Both the position numbers and the translations under genes were made by a program. Shown piece after piece: positions 33,604 to 42,655 of a DNA stretch of 64,000 nucleotides. The DNA is from an uncultured Eubacteriales bacterium (GTDB taxonomy: Bacteria > Bacillota > Clostridia > Peptostreptococcales > Anaerovoracaceae): NCBI GenBank assembly GCA_900542295.1, contig UQNJ01000005.1, positions 1-64,000 of the forward strand, given 5' to 3'. Under the pieces are notes generated by a model. That model was not told where the DNA came from. It was given only the letters and a program-made list of their open reading frames with translations, and searched no databases. Numbering within the stretch: the stretch's first letter is position 1; every line of letters starts with the position of its first letter.

Positions 33604-36438
33604 TTATTCGAGAATTTTTTTGAGGAACTTCCCGGTATAAGATTCTTTACACATGGCAACTTCCTCTGGTGTTCCCGTAGTTACAATCGTGCCGCCCCGG
33701 TCTCCTCCGTCAGGTCCCAGATCAATTATATGGTCGGCACGTTTGATAACATCTAAATTGTGTTCTATGACTACTACCGTATTTCCGGCATCAACCAGCT
33801 TGTCCAATACTGATATCAGCTTGTCAACATCCGCAAAGTGAAGTCCTGTGGTAGGCTCGTCAAGAATATATAATGTCTTACCTGTACTCCTTTTGGAAAG
33901 CTCCGCAGCAAGCTTTACTCTCTGCGCTTCTCCTCCGGAAAGCTGAGTTGAAGGCTGCCCAAGCTTGATATATCCAAGACCGACTTCGTCTAAAGTCTTC
34001 AGCGGTCTTGATACGGCAGGTATGTTCCTAAAGAATTCTACCGCTTCTGTAACACTCATGTCAAGTACATCGAAGATATTCTTACCTTTATATTTGACTT
34101 CAAGAGTCTCTCTGTTGTATCTGCGCCCTTTGCACACCTCGCACGGAACATAAACATCAGGCAAAAAATGCATCTCTATTTTGATTATTCCGTCGCCTCC
34201 GCATGCCTCACATCGACCGCCTTTTACATTGAAGCTGAATCTTCCCTTGCCGAAGCCTCTCATCTTCGCTTCCGGAAGTGATGCAAACAAATCTCTGATT
34301 GCCGTAAACATCCCGGTATAAGTCGCAGGATTCGACCGAGGTGTCCTGCCTATAGGCGACTGGTCTATATCTATAACTTTATCTATATGCTCTATGCCTG
34401 TAATCTCGTCATGTACCCCCGCTTCTTCAAGGGTTTTGTTGGTTATTTTAGAAACTCCCTTGTACAATATCTCATTGACAAGACTGCTTTTCCCGGAACC
34501 TGATACTCCTGTTACACAGACAAGTTTACCAAGAGGTATTTCTACATCTATATTCTTCAGATTATTCTGGCGTGCTCCTTTTATGGTGAGAAATTTACCA
34601 TTTCCCTCTCTTCGCTTTTCCGGTACTTCTATCTTCCTTTTGCCAGAAAGATATTGACCTGTCAATGATTCTTCACAAGCCTTTATATCTTCTACTGTTC
34701 CCTGAGCCACCAGTTCACCGCCGTTTATACCTGCGCCGGGGCCTATGTCAACTATGTGGTCTGCCGCATACATAGTGTCCTCGTCATGCTCAACTACTAC
34801 AAGCGTATTTCCTATGTCAGTCAAATGTCTCAGCGTCGCCAGCAGCTTCTCGTTATCCTTCTGATGAAGCCCTATGCTCGGCTCATCCAATATATAAAGC
34901 ACTCCCACAAGACTTGAGCCAATCTGCGTTGCCAGTCTTATTCTCTGGGATTCTCCGCCTGACAAAGTTCCTGCCGAACGGCTCAGAGTCAGGTAATCCA
35001 ATCCCACATCTATGAGAAATTTCAATCTTGCCTTTATTTCTTTCAGAATCTGGTGTGCTATGGCTTTATCCTTTTCCGAAAGTTTCAAGGCTTCTATAAA
35101 GTTCAAAGCTTCCCTTATTGACATATCCGAAAGCTCTGCTATGTTTTTATCACCTACTGTAACTGCAAGGATTTCTGGTTTAAACCTCTTCCCCTTACAT
35201 TCGGGACAGAGGTCTATGGTCATATACTCCTCCATTCTTTTTTTGAAGTATTCCGAAGAAGTTTCCCTATAGCGTCTCTCTATGTTGTTTACTACACCCT
35301 CAAAAGGTCTGTCCTGCAAAGATTTGCTTCCTGTGTTGCGGCTTGTATAATAATATTTAAGATGTCTGTCTCCTGTACCACATAAAAGCTCGTGTCTGAA
35401 TTTTTCGGGCAAATCCTTTAGCGGCTTGTCTATATCGACTCCGTTATCTTCTGCAAGAGCATTTACCATCTGTCTGTAAAATCCGCTGAACTCCATAGAA
35501 CCGAATACAACCGACAAAGCTCCGTCAGGGATGCTTAGTTCTTCATTGACTATCTTTGAGGGGTTGAGCTTCTGGGTATATCCGATTCCGCTGCACGCCG
35601 GACATGCTCCAAACGGCGCATTGAAAGAAAACATCCGAGGTTCCAGCTCTTCTATGCTTACTCCGTGATCCGGGCAGGCAAATTTGCTGCTGAAAGTTCT
35701 TTCATAATGCCAATCGTAAAAATCGCCCACAACATTAACAAGCCCGTCGCCATGAGCCATGGCAAGCTCACAGGCCTCGGAAATCCGGCTTTCCTGCCCC
35801 GGCTTCACCACTATTCTGTCAATTACAATTTCAATATTGTGTTTAAAGGTTTTTTCTAACTTGATTTCGTCTTCGTCTAAAAGCTTTACTTCTCCATCTA
35901 CTTTGACACGACTGAAGCCCTCTTTCTTTATTTTTTCAAGAACTTTCTCATGAGTTCCCTTGCGGCCTCTTATTACAGGTGCAAGAATCAAAAGCTTAGT
36001 TCCCTCTTGGAATTCCATTATAGTATCGACTATCTGATCTACCGACTGACTGGTTATGGGTTTTCCGCATACAGGGCAGTGAGGGTTTCCTATCCTTGCA
36101 TAAAGAAGTCTCAGATAGTCGTGAATCTCTGTAACGGTACCCACCGTAGAGCGAGGGTTTCTGTTGGTGGTCTTCTGGTCTATTGAAATAGCCGGAGAAA
36201 GCCCCTCTATATACTCCACATCAGGCTTTTCCATCTGTCCCAGAAATTGCCTTGCATATGAGGACAGGCTCTCCATATATCTTCTCTGCCCCTCGGCATA
36301 TATGGTATCGAAAGCGAGGGAAGATTTCCCCGATCCCGAAAGTCCGGTCAGCACGACAAACTTATCCCTGGGAATAGTAACATCTATATTCTTTAAATTA
36401 TTTTCATTGGCGCCTTTTATAACTATATCTTTCGCCAT
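33604..36438 (-). CDS. uvrA: UvrABC excinuclease subunit A
   Basis: DNA damage sensor of nucleotide excision repair: a tandem ABC ATPase with zinc modules. Walker A boxes are GLSGSGKSSLAFD (near residue 30) and GVSGSGKSSLV (near 640). ABC signatures are LSGGESQRI and LSGGEAQRV. Zinc-finger CPVCGK and CEACGGDG pairs are visible. At 944 residues it is full length. GGAG serves ATG 36438; the ORF opens nine codons earlier. uvrB lies immediately upstream on the same strand, so the two form a repair unit. Confidence 0.98.
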   Translation of the reverse strand: MAKDIVIKGANENNLKNIDVTIPRDKFVVLTGLSGSGKSSLAFDTIYAEGQRRYMESLSSYARQFLGQMEKPDVEYIEGLSPAISIDQKTTNRNPRSTVGTVTEIHDYLRLLYARIGNPHCPVCGKPITSQSVDQIVDTIMEFQEGTKLLILAPVIRGRKGTHEKVLEKIKKEGFSRVKVDGEVKLLDEDEIKLEKTFKHNIEIVIDRIVVKPGQESRISEACELAMAHGDGLVNVVGDFYDWHYERTFSSKFACPDHGVSIEELEPRMFSFNAPFGACPACSGIGYTQKLNPSKIVNEELSIPDGALSVVFGSMEFSGFYRQMVNALAEDNGVDIDKPLKDLPEKFRHELLCGTGDRHLKYYYTSRNTGSKSLQDRPFEGVVNNIERRYRETSSEYFKKRMEEYMTIDLCPECKGKRFKPEILAVTVGDKNIAELSDMSIREALNFIEALKLSEKDKAIAHQILKEIKARLKFLIDVGLDYLTLSRSAGTLSGGESQRIRLATQIGSSLVGVLYILDEPSIGLHQKDNEKLLATLRHLTDIGNTLVVVEHDEDTMYAADHIVDIGPGAGINGGELVAQGTVEDIKACEESLTGQYLSGKRKIEVPEKRREGNGKFLTIKGARQNNLKNIDVEIPLGKLVCVTGVSGSGKSSLVNEILYKGVSKITNKTLEEAGVHDEITGIEHIDKVIDIDQSPIGRTPRSNPATYTGMFTAIRDLFASLPEAKMRGFGKGRFSFNVKGGRCEACGGDGIIKIEMHFLPDVYVPCEVCKGRRYNRETLEVKYKGKNIFDVLDMSVTEAVEFFRNIPAVSRPLKTLDEVGLGYIKLGQPSTQLSGGEAQRVKLAAELSKRSTGKTLYILDEPTTGLHFADVDKLISVLDKLVDAGNTVVVIEHNLDVIKRADHIIDLGPDGGDRGGTIVTTGTPEEVAMCKESYTGKFLKKILE

Positions 36439-36509
36439 ATATCTTCTCCTTTCACGGCTGTCCAAAAATCCAAGGTGCTTAGAATATGACTGCTTTGGTT
36501 GAACAAAAA

Positions 36510-38483
36510 TCAGAGTTTCGTCTTATACTCAAAGATTTGGTCTCTTAATGATGCGGCACGCTCAAATTGCAGGTCTTTGGCGGCTTGCTTCATGTCCTTT
36601 TCCATTTTCTTTATGAATTCCAGCAATTCTTTCTTGGTCATTTCGCCGGCTTTCTTTCCTCGGTAAGAGCTTTCTTCCTCTGCCGCTCTTGTTGCCTCTA
36701 TTACCTCACGAACAGACTTTTTAACGGAAGCCGGTGTAATTCCGTGTTCTTCATTGTATGCCTGCTGTATGTTTCTTCTTCTTTCAGTTTCCTCTATGGC
36801 AGCTGCCATAGCCTTGCTGATATTGTCTGCATACATTATTACTTTTCCCTCTACATTTCTGGCGGCTCGGCCAATAGTCTGTATCAGTGAAGTTTCTGTT
36901 CTAAGGAAGCCCTCTTTGTCTGCGTCCAATATTGCCACAAGCGATACCTCAGGTATATCCAGACCCTCTCTCAAAAGATTTATGCCCACAAGAACATCAA
37001 ATACGCCCATTCTAAGGTCTCTTATGATTTCAAGTCTCTCAAGGGTGTCGATTTCCGAATGGAGATATCTTACTTTTATTCCAACTCCTTTTAAATACTC
37101 TGTAAGGCTCTCTGCCATTTTTTTAGTAAGTGTGGTAACGAAAACTCTTTCTCCTCTATCCGTTACTTTTCTTATCTCTCCTATCAGATGGTCTATCTGT
37201 CCCTCTGTCGGAACCACTTCTATAGGCGGGTCAAGCAGTCCCGTAGGTCTTATAATCTGTTCTGCGCTTATGCCCTTTGACTGCTCCTTTTCATACGTAG
37301 CGGGAGTTGCGCTGACATATACTATCTGATTGACAAGGTCGTTAAACTCGTCAAACTTCAACGGTCTGTTGTCTAAAGCCGACGGAAGTCTGAAGCCGTA
37401 ATCGACAAGGGAGGATTTTCTCGATCTGTCACCCTCATACATTGCTCTAAGCTGAGGCAGCATTACATGGGATTCGTCTATCATTATCAGGAAATCTTCC
37501 GGAAAATAGTCTATGAGAGTATATGGTCTTGTTCCCGGAAGCAGCCCGTTAAGATGTCTTGAATAGTTCTCAATCCCCTTGCAGCTTCCCACTTCTCTGA
37601 GCATTTCAAGGTCGTATCTGGTTCTTTGCTCTATTCTTTGTGCCTCAAGAAGCTTTCCTCTGTCCTTGAACCACCGGACCCGTTCCAAAAGTTCCTCATC
37701 TATGGTTTTAAGTGCTCTCTCCATGTTTTCCGGCGATGTGACATAATGAGATGCCGGAAATATGGCAATATGATTTCTTATTCCTGTTATTTCTCCCGTT
37801 ACAGGGTTCATTTCCTTAATTGAATCTATTTCATCGCCGAAGAGTTCCACCCTGACTGCCGATTCCGAGCCTGCCGGATAAATGTCAATTATATCTCCCC
37901 GTACCCTGAAAGTTCCTCTATCGAAAGAGAGGTCATTTCTTGTATACTGTATATCTACAAGTTTTCTCAATATCTCGTTTCTGTCTTTTTCCATTCCCGG
38001 TCTTAGGGAAAGCATCTGATTCTCATAATCGAAAGGGCTTCCTAAGCCGTATATACAAGATACGCTGGCTACGATTATAACATCACGGCGTTCTGCCAGT
38101 GAGGCTGTTGCAGAGTGCCGCAGTTTATCTATCTCATCGTTTATCTGTGAATCTTTTTCTATATATGTGTCTGTTGACGGAACATAAGCCTCCGGCTGAT
38201 AGTAATCGTAATAGGATACAAAATATTCCACTGCATTTTCGGGGAAAAACTCCTTGAACTCACCGTGAAGCTGCGCCGCCAGTGTTTTGTTATGAGAAAT
38301 AATCAGCGTAGGCTTCTGCACCCTCTCAATGATGTTGGCCATGGTGAATGTCTTGCCGGAGCCGGTGACACCCATAAGTGTCTGGCTCTTCTTGCCGCTA
38401 AGTATTCCGTTAGCAAGTTTTTCAACTGCCTGAGGCTGGTCGCCTGTCATCTTAAACTCCGAATGTATCTTAAATTCCGGCAT
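36510..38483 (-). CDS. uvrB: UvrABC excinuclease subunit B
   Basis: Helicase-like subunit that verifies damage and recruits UvrC. Walker A is MGVTGSGKTFTMAN, the beta-hairpin region is around YYDYYQPEAYVP, the DEAD-like box is MIDESHV, and QTIGRAARN is motif VI. The C-terminal UVR domain (KKELLEFIKKMEKDMKQAA) is intact. Length 657 is normal. AAAGGAG precedes the ATG. A strong promoter lies about 125 bp upstream; I saw no convincing LexA box. Confidence 0.98.
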   Translation of the reverse strand: MPEFKIHSEFKMTGDQPQAVEKLANGILSGKKSQTLMGVTGSGKTFTMANIIERVQKPTLIISHNKTLAAQLHGEFKEFFPENAVEYFVSYYDYYQPEAYVPSTDTYIEKDSQINDEIDKLRHSATASLAERRDVIIVASVSCIYGLGSPFDYENQMLSLRPGMEKDRNEILRKLVDIQYTRNDLSFDRGTFRVRGDIIDIYPAGSESAVRVELFGDEIDSIKEMNPVTGEITGIRNHIAIFPASHYVTSPENMERALKTIDEELLERVRWFKDRGKLLEAQRIEQRTRYDLEMLREVGSCKGIENYSRHLNGLLPGTRPYTLIDYFPEDFLIMIDESHVMLPQLRAMYEGDRSRKSSLVDYGFRLPSALDNRPLKFDEFNDLVNQIVYVSATPATYEKEQSKGISAEQIIRPTGLLDPPIEVVPTEGQIDHLIGEIRKVTDRGERVFVTTLTKKMAESLTEYLKGVGIKVRYLHSEIDTLERLEIIRDLRMGVFDVLVGINLLREGLDIPEVSLVAILDADKEGFLRTETSLIQTIGRAARNVEGKVIMYADNISKAMAAAIEETERRRNIQQAYNEEHGITPASVKKSVREVIEATRAAEEESSYRGKKAGEMTKKELLEFIKKMEKDMKQAAKDLQFERAASLRDQIFEYKTKL

Positions 38484-38608
38484 GAAAACTTCTCCTTTGA
38501 ATCGTGTATAGCCTCATTTCAACATACTATTATTTTGCCCTCAAAAAACGGTTTTAAAGCAAAATATAGTTCCAATCGGCCTGAAATTCTTTAAAAAATT
38601 ATGGGATT

Positions 38609-38637
38609 ATTGTACCACAAAGGGGGTTAAAAATCAA
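38609..38637 (-). promoter_or_regulatory. Promoter of uvrB-uvrA
   Basis: TTGATT (38632-38637 complement), 17 bp, TACAAT (38609-38614 complement). The 38640-38790 stretch upstream holds no gene I can support; a 10-codon minus-strand ORF with a good ribosome site lies at 38707-38739. Confidence 0.65.
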
Positions 38638-38795
38638 ACGGATGTTCTTGCTGTGAGTAGATTGATATTTATATTTTGATTTGAAAGTATCCGGTTTTTA
38701 ATGCCCCTAAAGCAGGGTTTCCGTGAAAGCACTCTTCATTTATACTCCTCTTTCCTTTCTTTAAAATTATATTATAATAAAAATGTTAAAAAGTA

Positions 38796-38824
38796 TTGAC
38801 TTTATATCGAAAACATGATAATTA
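38796..38824 (+). promoter_or_regulatory. Promoter of the 32-residue peptide gene
   Basis: TTGACT (38796-38801), 17 bp, TAATTA (38819-38824). GATAATTAT occurs twice (38817-38825 and 38852-38860), a possible binding repeat. Confidence 0.5.
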
Positions 38825-38888
38825 TATAACAAATATATGGAATGAAATTCGGATAATTATGACAAATGATTAAAAAAGGAGGCAAACA

Positions 38889-38987
38889 ATGATAAGATTA
38901 AAATCAAGTGTCTATTGTAGCTTAACGCTTTTTACAAGTTGTCTAATTGCATCTAATGGGAAACATAATATGAAGATACTTGCATAA
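38889..38987 (+). CDS. 32-residue peptide, unknown
   Basis: AAGGAGG lies six bases before ATG 38889. The product begins MIRLKSSVYCSLTLFTSC and ends LIASNGKHNMKILA: basic start, hydrophobic Cys-containing middle, basic tail. A promoter precedes it and a hairpin terminator follows directly, so it looks like a complete gene too short for routine calling. It could be a secreted signal peptide precursor, a toxin or a small membrane peptide. It does not show a clear AgrD pattern. An AgrA/AgrC-like pair without AgrB or AgrD lies about 3.7 kb away. Confidence 0.5.
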   Translation: MIRLKSSVYCSLTLFTSCLIASNGKHNMKILA

Positions 38988-39023
38988 AGCGCATAGGTAA
39001 ATAAAACTTATGTGCTTTTATTT
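38986..39023 (+). terminator. Terminator of the 32-residue peptide gene
   Basis: AAAGCGCATA (38986-38995) pairs with TATGTGCTTT (39009-39018) through one wobble, then T-rich. Confidence 0.6.
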
Positions 39024-39082
39024 AATTTATGGTTATAAAGCCAAAGTAATAAATATATAAACAGAACAGGTGGTGATGTGAT

Positions 39083-40195
39083 ATGAAAAACACCGTCTAT
39101 AAATTAGCAATATGTACACTTACAATTATAATGATACTTTCTTTTGCTGCTTGCTCAGATACCGATGCGGATGATGGCGCCTCGTCGGGAACAATCAATG
39201 CCAAGCTTACACAGATAACGATGCCATTTGATTTGGAGGAGGATTCGGAAACAGGGAAAAAGCTGAATATGTATACCGTTTGTTATTCAGGAAAGGATAC
39301 CATAATCGTTGCCAATGTATATGACGATATTACAACCGCAACAGAGGTCATTTATCCTGAAACGAGAACCAAAGGAGTATACGTATTAAATTACAGAGAA
39401 GATTCTTCTGAATTCTATGACCTTAAAAGTGAAAATCTGATTTACAGCGCCGTGCCTTATAAAGACGGGATTATCTATGCGGAATCTAAAATCGACACGC
39501 AAGAGTCGATGTATAAATGGAACATCGTGTACTTTGACGGAAAAAATCACAACATAATCGACTCCGGATACAGCACAAATCAGATTGCAACAGAAGTTAC
39601 GCTGATAGGTAAAACACCGGTTTATGTAAGCGAGCACACAGAGGGAGGGCTTATGACAGTATCGGTTAAAAAAGTGGTTAATCTAAAAAGTGAAACCATT
39701 GAGGCTGTCGATAACGCCCGAAAGTACAGTATTATTGAAACCAACGGAGACGCATATTTTTTCACCCTGTATGATTGTCAAAACGAAAAAGCCAAATTGT
39801 GCGCAGGCGACGAAAAAGAAGTGTACTTGCAGTACCAATTAGACGATGCTCTTAATTCATGTACCCTTAATGAAAACTGCATTGTCGCTTCGATAGGTGA
39901 AGAAACAGAAAAAAGAAAAATAGTAGGAATTCCCCTTGATGGTTCTAAAGAAAAATACTTGCAGCAAACCAAAAGGTGGTGGAGAATGACCGGCTCATCA
40001 GGGGATTATTGTGTGGCTGTAGATGATAATTTCAACCCTTACTATATCAAAATCAGCAGCGATGTTGTCGGAGAAATTGCATTGCCCGACGAAATGGAAA
40101 ATGACATATTGGTAAAATCATTTTATCCTGCCGGCAAAGATAATTATATATTATCAATAAATGACGAGTCATTTTACATAATGGAATTGGATTAA
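39083..40195 (+). CDS. Putative lipoprotein, DUF5050-like beta-propeller
   Basis: A 370-residue exported protein. The N-terminal signal ends in the lipobox SFAAC, so Cys is probably lipid-anchored. The mature part is made of repeated beta-strand units such as KDGIIYAESKIDT, NGDAYFFTLYD and DNYILSINDESFYIMELD, recalling DUF5050-type propeller proteins of Clostridia. AGGTGGTGATG precedes the ATG. No enzymatic motif is visible. Terminator follows at 40267. Confidence 0.65.
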   Translation: MKNTVYKLAICTLTIIMILSFAACSDTDADDGASSGTINAKLTQITMPFDLEEDSETGKKLNMYTVCYSGKDTIIVANVYDDITTATEVIYPETRTKGVYVLNYREDSSEFYDLKSENLIYSAVPYKDGIIYAESKIDTQESMYKWNIVYFDGKNHNIIDSGYSTNQIATEVTLIGKTPVYVSEHTEGGLMTVSVKKVVNLKSETIEAVDNARKYSIIETNGDAYFFTLYDCQNEKAKLCAGDEKEVYLQYQLDDALNSCTLNENCIVASIGEETEKRKIVGIPLDGSKEKYLQQTKRWWRMTGSSGDYCVAVDDNFNPYYIKISSDVVGEIALPDEMENDILVKSFYPAGKDNYILSINDESFYIMELD

Positions 40196-40266
40196 ATGTA
40201 TTTCTGTTTAAAATCCCCGACTTTAAAACAAAATGTATAAATAAAACCTTTCTATAATAACACCGG

Positions 40267-40294
40267 GTGAAAGTCTTTAACAAAGGACTTTCAC
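40267..40294 (+). terminator. Terminator of the 39083 lipoprotein gene
   Basis: GTGAAAGTC pairs with GACTTTCAC, then T-rich. Confidence 0.75.
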
Positions 40295-40364
40295 TCTTTC
40301 TTTATAATTTTATAAGCCTCGTACGCTTCATGAGCTCAACGGTGTATAAGCTACAAAACAACAA

Positions 40365-40394
40365 ACACATATTCAGATTTTGCTGAATATGTGT
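40365..40394 (-). terminator. Terminator of the bactofilin-deacetylase operon
   Basis: 12-bp perfect stem (40365-40376 with 40383-40394), T-rich on the minus strand. Confidence 0.7.
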
Positions 40395-40446
40395 CTTGAA
40401 ATTTCTATTACAAAAATATAATCTATCAATAGCCATTATCCGTTTT

Positions 40447-41358
40447 TTAATATCCGAAAAAGCAAGGATTAACAGAGTTGTCCAATGCAGCAAAGCTAAA
40501 TCCTTGATTTTTTAAGCGTCTGATAATCTCCGGCAATGCTTCTGCAGTAGTATAATGTCCTGCGCCGTCATGCAGCAAGACAATACTTTCAGATTCTTCT
40601 TCACAGCCCGAAACCACATTTTCTACTATTTCAGATGAGGAAACATAAGCTTTCGCAGCATCACCGCCGGATACTGTCCAGTCATAATAAACATATCCCC
40701 GGCGCAGCATTTCAGCTGTTAGTTCTTTATGAATTTTGATATTATATGCGTTAACAGAACCACCGGGAAATCTGAATATCTCAGGTTTTATGCCTGTGAC
40801 CTCTATGATATGCGACGATATCTTACTGAAATCCTTTAGGTAAGCAGACACAGATGAATAAATTTCATCATAATCATGACTTGCTGTATGTACTGCTATT
40901 GTATGCCCTTCTTTAACTATTCTATTATATAATAAGTTTGATGCCTCATCATCCTTATAAACCACAAAAAATGTTGCGTGGATGTCAAATTGCTGCAATA
41001 TATCAAGAATTTTCGCAGTATTCTCTGCATCCGGCCCATCATCAAAGGTCAAATAACAGACCTTTTCTTTATCGTTACTTTTAATAAACCGATAAGTGTT
41101 CTCTACATATAAAGCAGGATACTGCTGTTTATAGGAAAGATTTCCTTTTGGTGTTGCCTTTTCAAAATAACGCACAAGCTCTTTCAAGTCTTGATGTCTC
41201 GAATCGCGGTCTTCTGACATTATTATGACATTATCACTTTCCATAAAATTTTTTAAGTGATACGAGCGTATTGCAAAAACAATTGTTAATATGAATAAAA
41301 TGATTATTGTTGCTACTACTGTAATTGTGATAACCTGTTTCCACTGCTTTATACTCAT
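40447..41358 (-). CDS. Polysaccharide deacetylase (NodB/CE4), membrane-anchored
   Basis: A 303-residue protein with one N-terminal helix (VITITVVATIIILFILTIVFAI) and an extracellular CE4 domain. The catalytic base and metal motif is LTFDDGPD, the metal histidines are in HTIAVHTASHDYDEI, and FRFPGGS and VLLHDGAGHYTT complete the family set. It removes acetyl groups, probably from peptidoglycan GlcNAc or MurNAc. GGAG serves ATG 41358; the ORF opens within the upstream bactofilin gene. Third gene of an operon with two bactofilins. Confidence 0.9.
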   Translation of the reverse strand: MSIKQWKQVITITVVATIIILFILTIVFAIRSYHLKNFMESDNVIIMSEDRDSRHQDLKELVRYFEKATPKGNLSYKQQYPALYVENTYRFIKSNDKEKVCYLTFDDGPDAENTAKILDILQQFDIHATFFVVYKDDEASNLLYNRIVKEGHTIAVHTASHDYDEIYSSVSAYLKDFSKISSHIIEVTGIKPEIFRFPGGSVNAYNIKIHKELTAEMLRRGYVYYDWTVSGGDAAKAYVSSSEIVENVVSGCEEESESIVLLHDGAGHYTTAEALPEIIRRLKNQGFSFAALDNSVNPCFFGY

Positions 41359-41381
41359 TCTATTTTCTCCAACAGCATGAT

Positions 41382-41825
41382 TTATCCGATAATTTCTGCA
41401 TATCCCTCCAACTTTGCACCAATTTCCATACACATGGTTGCCGCTTTCAGATTACCTCTTACAGATGCTTTTTTCGTTAAGCCGACTTTGCCATGAGCAA
41501 TAATATCACCTGCAACAGTACCTGCAACTACAATATCCTTACAAACTGCATTTCCCCTTAATATTCCACCGATCGCCGCATTGCTGTTCTGACTTGTAAT
41601 GCCTATGTGCAGCTTGTTGCACTGAATATTTCCTTCAACTTTTCCTACAACAAACACATCACCTTTTGCCTCAATATTGCCTTTTACAAAGCCAAAAACT
41701 TCAACATGCCCCTTGGTCTTAATGTTGCCTAAAACCTTTGTTTCTTCACCTATTATTCCTGTTTCGTCTGAAAATTCAGACACAACTTCATCTAACTTCA
41801 ATCCTTCACTCATATTGTCCTGCAT
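41382..41825 (-). CDS. Bactofilin family cytoskeletal protein (second copy)
   Basis: A 147-residue polymer-forming protein. The core is a right-handed beta-helix of short repeats: VLGNIKTKGHVEVFGFVKGNIEAKGDVFVVGKVEGNI and onwards, with GNI-type turns. Bactofilins form non-nucleotide filaments that scaffold wall enzymes. GGAGG is nine bases before ATG 41825, whose A overlaps the stop of the preceding bactofilin gene. The deacetylase gene follows closely. Confidence 0.9.
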   Translation of the reverse strand: MQDNMSEGLKLDEVVSEFSDETGIIGEETKVLGNIKTKGHVEVFGFVKGNIEAKGDVFVVGKVEGNIQCNKLHIGITSQNSNAAIGGILRGNAVCKDIVVAGTVAGDIIAHGKVGLTKKASVRGNLKAATMCMEIGAKLEGYAEIIG

Positions 41826-42463
41826 TATAATTCGCCTCCAAAATCAAAATCTGTTTCAAGCTCCTCAGCTGCTGTTTTAGGTATGACTTTACCCTGAAGC
41901 TTAGCACCTTGTTCAGTTGAGAAATCGTCTGCACAGACATCTCCCACCAAATATGCACCTTTAGTCAAATGTGTGCTTTCTCTGACATCACAGTTTCCCT
42001 TAACTTTACCGGCGACAACCAAATTTCCAGCTGTAATATCTCCAACCACTACAGAATTTTCACCTATAAACAAATCTTGTCCGATTTTTATGTTCCCTTT
42101 TAATCTCATCGTGTCCGTTTTCATATTTTGAGCAGAGACATTACCTAAAATCATATTTGATCCATGAATATTCGCTGTTGTTATAACATTACCGATGATC
42201 TCTCCCTGCACGCACACATCGTCGTTAGTATCAATATCACCCATAATTACCATACTTTTGCTTATCTGAGTGATATGCTCCGAGGGCGCATTGTAAAACG
42301 GCTGTAACGGCAAAATTTCCAATAGTTCTTCCTGTTTTGCATCTACAAAAACTTCTGTGCTTTCTTCTAATGGTTCATCCTTTATTTCTGTTTCTTCACT
42401 CTGATCTGACAGCCCGTCAAAGCCTGTCAGTTTTTTCAGAGCTTCCGTGAAGTTATTCTTCAT
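41825..42463 (-). CDS. Bactofilin family cytoskeletal protein (first copy, with N-terminal extension)
   Basis: A 212-residue bactofilin. About 75 acidic, non-repeated residues (EETEIKDEPLEESTEVFVDAK region) precede the beta-helix core: MVIMGDIDTNDDVCVQGEIIGNV onward. The core repeat pattern matches the next gene, so the pair probably co-polymerise or arose by duplication. GAGGAG precedes the ATG. First gene of the operon that ends in a membrane polysaccharide deacetylase. Confidence 0.88.
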   Translation of the reverse strand: MKNNFTEALKKLTGFDGLSDQSEETEIKDEPLEESTEVFVDAKQEELLEILPLQPFYNAPSEHITQISKSMVIMGDIDTNDDVCVQGEIIGNVITTANIHGSNMILGNVSAQNMKTDTMRLKGNIKIGQDLFIGENSVVVGDITAGNLVVAGKVKGNCDVRESTHLTKGAYLVGDVCADDFSTEQGAKLQGKVIPKTAAEELETDFDFGGEL

Positions 42464-42526
42464 TTATGCTCCTCTTTTCCTCTTTTAAAATTTCAATTTA
42501 TTATAACGAATTTATCCGAAAAAATC

Positions 42527-42583
42527 GCAATTCAGTGCGAAATGTATTCTATATAGCGTGAATTGCAATTTTGAAGGTGCGAA
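42527..42583. promoter_or_regulatory. Repeat-rich region upstream of the LytTR system
   Basis: GCAATTCA (42527-42534) is mirrored by TGAATTGC (42559-42566). GTGCGAA occurs twice, 42 bp apart (42535-42541, 42577-42583). It lies just upstream of the -35 and could be an autoregulatory binding region. Confidence 0.45.
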
Positions 42584-42598
42584 TAGCGTTTTATTTTA

Positions 42599-42627
42599 TT
42601 GAAATCATCTTTTGTGTTTCGTATAAT
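42599..42627 (+). promoter_or_regulatory. Promoter of the response regulator-kinase operon
   Basis: TTGAAA (42599-42604), 17 bp, TATAAT (42622-42627). Confidence 0.75.
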
Positions 42628-42655
42628 TTATATATAAGATACGGTGGAGGTTTGC

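Noticed and set aside
38484..38640. LexA/SOS box before uvrB
   Set aside because: Only half-site-like GTTC words were seen, no paired GAAC...GTTC motif near the promoter.
38707..38739. 10-codon minus-strand ORF with good ribosome site
   Set aside because: Too short and lacking a clear promoter or terminator; mentioned only in the uvrB promoter entry.
38889..38987. 32-residue peptide as an AgrD precursor
   Set aside because: No acidic C-terminal recognition tail and no agrB adjacent; left as an unknown peptide.
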